In this document: in pieces, positions 61,560-64,000 of the stretch
How positions within the stretch are numbered: the first letter of the stretch is position 1
How the letters are laid out: every line of letters starts with the position of its first letter
Assembly (NCBI GenBank): GCA_040902105.1
Contig: JBBDXW010000021.1
Span: 1-64,000, forward strand
Source of the DNA: IDS-8 sp040902105
GTDB taxonomy: Bacteria; Pseudomonadota; Gammaproteobacteria; Steroidobacterales; Woeseiaceae
Direction: 5' to 3'
DNA length: 64,000 nt
Program-made: the position numbers and the translations under genes
The notes under the pieces: model-generated
The model's input: the letters and a program-made list of their open reading frames with translations, nothing else
Databases searched by the model: none
Told to the model about the DNA's origin: nothing

Positions 61560-61632
61560 GTTGGAGCCCGTGAAACGGGCGAATTGAAGACGTTACGTTG
61601 TCGCAGTATCGCCCGCTTTCGCGGGCTCCAAC
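61560..61632. repeat. REP pair (BIME-like), inverted
   Basis: Direct unit GTTGGAGCCCGTGAAACGGG-CGA (61560-61582) and inverted unit TCGCCCGCTTTCGCGGGCTC-CAAC (61609-61632) about 26 bases apart, in the divergent gap between dapA and gcvR. Same family as the pairs at 7889 and 58450. Confidence 0.8.
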
Positions 61633-61689
61633 TGCGTCTCGTCAAGCAACGGGGAGCCCGTTCACACTATTAATGTTGTATCGAGGGAA

Positions 61690-62220
61690 ATGAAGCAACT
61701 TATTGTTTTATCAGCTGTTGGAAACGATCGACACGGCGTCGTAAACGACATCAGCAAAGTGATTCTGGACTGCGGCGGTAACATCGAAGAAAGCCGCATG
61801 AGCGCGCTCGGCAACGAGTTTGCAATGCTGCTGCTCATCTCCGGCAACTGGCATACGCTGGCGAAGCTGGAGTCGGAACTCGACAAGCTGACCAAAGATC
61901 ATGCACTGACTGTGACGATCCGCAAGACGGGCGAACGCCGCGACAAGACCGACTGCATCCCCTACGGCGTCGACGTCGTCGCACTGGATCAGCCCGGCAT
62001 TATCTTCAACCTCGCCAATTTTTTTTCCAGCCGCGGGATCGATATCGCCGAACTTGCGACCCGTCGTTATGCGGCAGCCCACACCGGCGCGTCGATGTTC
62101 TCGGCACAGATGACCGTGAACATTCCATCGTCGGTGCACCTGGCACAGATACGTGACGAGTTCCTCGAACTCTGCGACCAACTGAACCTGGATTCGATTC
62201 TCGAGCCCGTCAAATCCTGA
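61690..62220 (+). CDS. gcvR: Glycine cleavage system transcriptional repressor GcvR
   Basis: 176-residue two-ACT-domain protein: MKQLIVLSAVGNDRHGVVND, SKVILDCGGNIEESRMSALG (first ACT) and GVDVVALDQPGIIFNLANFF, SSRGIDIAELATRRYAAAHT (second ACT). Homologues block GcvA activation of gcvTHP. It is divergent from dapA and followed by bcp, an order shared with E. coli. Confidence 0.92.
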   Translation: MKQLIVLSAVGNDRHGVVNDISKVILDCGGNIEESRMSALGNEFAMLLLISGNWHTLAKLESELDKLTKDHALTVTIRKTGERRDKTDCIPYGVDVVALDQPGIIFNLANFFSSRGIDIAELATRRYAAAHTGASMFSAQMTVNIPSSVHLAQIRDEFLELCDQLNLDSILEPVKS

Positions 62221-62275
62221 TCCGCAATACGCGTCGCGAGAGATTCCCCGCCGATACTGCAAATGGAGGTATCCG

Positions 62276-62743
62276 ATGAGCATTCCGGCCCTGAACAAAG
62301 TCATTGCCGATTTCACCGCCCCGGCCACCGGCGACAAGTCAATACAGCTCAAATCATTGCGGGGGAAAAAAGTAGTGCTCTATTTCTATCCGAAAGACAG
62401 CACGCCCGGCTGCGCAACCGAGGGTCAGGACTTTCGCGACCTCCACGCAAAGTTCAAGCGGGCCGGCGCCGTCATTCTCGGCGCCTCACGAGACAGCCTC
62501 GCCTCACACGAGAAGTTCAGGAAAAACCTGCAACTGCCGTTCGATCTCCTGTCCGATCCGGACGAGAAGCTTTGCCGGCAGTTCGACGTCATTCGTGAGA
62601 AGACGCTGTACGGCCGGAAGTTCCTCGGTGTCGAGCGCAGCACGTTTCTCATCGATGCAGACGGCAGGCTCCGCCAGGAGTGGCGCAAGGTAAAGGTCAA
62701 GGGGCATGCGGCCGAAGTCCTCGAAACGGTGAAGAATATTTAA
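62276..62743 (+). CDS. bcp: Thioredoxin-dependent peroxiredoxin Bcp
   Basis: 155-residue PrxQ-type enzyme reducing hydroperoxides with thioredoxin. The active site FYPKDSTPGCATEGQDFRDL holds peroxidatic Cys46. The resolving Cys typical of E. coli Bcp (five residues later) is replaced by Gln, so it may work as a 1-Cys enzyme or use Cys101. Cytoplasmic: no signal peptide. RBS GGAGG lies 8 bases before the ATG. Confidence 0.93.
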   Translation: MSIPALNKVIADFTAPATGDKSIQLKSLRGKKVVLYFYPKDSTPGCATEGQDFRDLHAKFKRAGAVILGASRDSLASHEKFRKNLQLPFDLLSDPDEKLCRQFDVIREKTLYGRKFLGVERSTFLIDADGRLRQEWRKVKVKGHAAEVLETVKNI

Positions 62744-62906
62744 GTGGTGTCGCGGACTGCGATTGAGGTCATTCGATAACCCTCCTGCATTCAACAGCTT
62801 ACCGCACAGCTGAACACCAAAGCCAATGCCTGCCGGCGTACGCGCCCAGGGAGTATCATGGGAACGCAACGGATTGGCCGCAGTCGGAGCAGGTAATCTC
62901 TTCATT

Positions 62907-64000
62907 ATGGGCGTTCGGGTGAATTCACGCTTCGTCAGGCGTTGCCTGTGCGTAATCGCAAGCGCAGGCCTTATGCTCGCTGCGGCGATGCCGCGGGCCG
63001 ACGTCAATCTGCCTGACATCGGCAGCCCGGCGGATGCGATCCTGTCGAAATCGGAAGAGTCCCGCATCGGCCAGGCGATCATGCGCAACATCCGCGCGAG
63101 CGGCAAGCTGGTCGAAGATCCGCAGATCACCGAATACGTCAACGAGATCGGTCATCGAGTCGCCGCGTATGCCAACGACGGCGAACACTCCTTCAACTTT
63201 TTCGTCGTCAATGATCCGAACATCAACGCATTTGCACTGCCCGGCGGGTTTATCGGCGTGCACACCGGCCTGCTCGAGGCGACCCGCAGCGAGGACGAAC
63301 TGGCCGGCGTGCTGGCGCACGAAATCGCCCACGTGACCCAGCGTCATATCGCCCGGGCCGTGCATGCCAATCAGCGCCAAAGCATTCTGAGCACGGCAAT
63401 CATGCTGGGCGCGATTCTCGCCGGCGCGGCCGGCGGAAGTGGCGACGCGATGCAGGGCGCCATTGCCGTCGCTCAGGGCTCGGCGGCGCAACAACAAATC
63501 AACTTTACCCGCAGCAACGAGTACGAAGCGGACCGCGTCGGCATCGCGGCGCTCGCGGATGCCGGTTTCGACCCACAGGGCATGGCATCGTTTTTCGAGG
63601 TGATTTCCCGCGACACGCGTCCGGTCGAGTCGCGGATACCCGAATTTCTGCAAACTCACCCGGTCAGCAGCGCGCGAATTGCAGAGGCACGCGGCCGCGC
63701 GCGCGACTACGAGCCGACCTCGATGCCCGATTCGACCAATTACGGCATCGCCCAGGCGCGCTTGCTCGTTTCGAGCCAGGGCACCGCCGAAGGCGCGGTC
63801 AGCTATTTCGAGCGGGAGAGCTACGAGCGCCAATCCGATACGGAGCGCTATGGCCGCGCCGTCGCTTATCTGCGGGCCGGACGCAACAATGAAGCGAATC
63901 GCATATTCGAAGAACTGGCCAACAAGGACCAGAAGGTTATTGCGTACCACATCGGTCTCGCACAATCGCAGCTCGCCCTCGAGCAGATCGATGAGGCCCG
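62907..64000 (+). CDS. bepA: Beta-barrel assembly-enhancing protease BepA (YfgC), 5' part
   Basis: Periplasmic M48 metalloprotease that maintains outer-membrane LPS assembly. The window cuts it after about 364 codons without a stop. The visible part has a signal-like N-terminus (MGVRVNSRFVRRCLCVIASA, GLMLAAAMPRAD), HEIAH (HExxH) at residues 138-142, the third zinc ligand Glu in SNEYEADRVGIAALADAGFD, and the start of the TPR region (YFERESYERQSDTERYGRAV). Frame is on the strand opposite to a long shadow frame. Matches YfgC gene order after bcp. Confidence 0.93.
   Translation, partial: MGVRVNSRFVRRCLCVIASAGLMLAAAMPRADVNLPDIGSPADAILSKSEESRIGQAIMRNIRASGKLVEDPQITEYVNEIGHRVAAYANDGEHSFNFFVVNDPNINAFALPGGFIGVHTGLLEATRSEDELAGVLAHEIAHVTQRHIARAVHANQRQSILSTAIMLGAILAGAAGGSGDAMQGAIAVAQGSAAQQQINFTRSNEYEADRVGIAALADAGFDPQGMASFFEVISRDTRPVESRIPEFLQTHPVSSARIAEARGRARDYEPTSMPDSTNYGIAQARLLVSSQGTAEGAVSYFERESYERQSDTERYGRAVAYLRAGRNNEANRIFEELANKDQKVIAYHIGLAQSQLALEQIDEA

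Noticed and set aside
62925..63965. Long reading frame on the minus strand opposite the end of the window (about 346 codons)
   Set aside because: The plus-strand frame clearly encodes BepA with HEIAH and continues off the window; the minus frame has no recognisable domain and reflects GC-rich codon bias.

Overview
The window is a high-GC, gene-dense stretch of a gammaproteobacterial chromosome. The diagnostic blocks are dnaJ-dnaK-grpE-hrcA beside nadK-recN-fur-bamE-rnfH-ratA-smpB-ssrA, ppsR/ppsA, orn-rsgA, ffs-dnaX-ybaB-recR, and dapA/gcvR/bcp/bepA. Free-living Gammaproteobacteria (Chromatiales, Woeseiales or Xanthomonadales-like lineages) share this arrangement; I cannot name a genus. There is no integrated phage, CRISPR array, complete insertion sequence or ribosomal operon.

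Layout: 0.1-5.2 kb heat-shock chaperones (minus strand) with two sigma-32-like promoters and the repressor HrcA. 5.3-12.8 kb conserved housekeeping (nadK, recN, fur, bamE, rnfH, ratA, an NSS-type transporter, smpB, an HxlR-type regulator, tmRNA). 12.9-26.1 kb is an accessory region: a secreted peroxiredoxin, a decayed EamA transporter, a large LuxR-type ATPase regulator, a reductase fused to a YCII/DGPF remnant, a membrane-bound winged-helix/TPR regulator, several lipoproteins and small-domain proteins. 26.2-29.7 kb carries a GNAT, typA and srkA. 30-40 kb is rich in lineage-specific envelope genes: two coupled lipoproteins, an NlpC/P60 lipoprotein, a HExxH lipoprotein, a Ycf46-like AAA ATPase, a long coiled-coil FHA protein with four 56-residue repeats, and small membrane proteins. 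40.5-51.4 kb: prc, an exported protein behind an operator-like palindrome, a coiled-coil protein, a DUF1249 protein, ppsR/ppsA, an SH3 protein, a DUF938 methyltransferase, orn, rsgA. 51.5-58.4 kb: a HIT protein, recR-ybaB-dnaX, the SRP RNA, then an ALDH12-like dehydrogenase with a methionine-salvage pair (YbdL-like aminotransferase, YafV-like omega-amidase). 58.5-64 kb: an outer-membrane barrel candidate, tRNA-Ser(GGA), dapA with a short lipoprotein in the bamC position, gcvR, bcp and the 5' part of bepA.

Dispersed repeats mark many gene ends: short REP palindromes (two sequence flavours, often in inverted pairs), a longer palindrome built from GGGGACAGTGACC arms (three copies), and a roughly 160-bp MITE-like inverted repeat touching the bamE stop codon. 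Several lie on or beside stop codons, so they may double as transcription terminators. The best candidates for undescribed biology are the AAA/FHA/lipoprotein neighbourhood at 32-38 kb, the bacterial ALDH12-like enzyme, and the operator-like sequences at 42.7 and 45.9 kb. All functional assignments rest on reading translated sequence by eye and on remembered family signatures; no database search was run.
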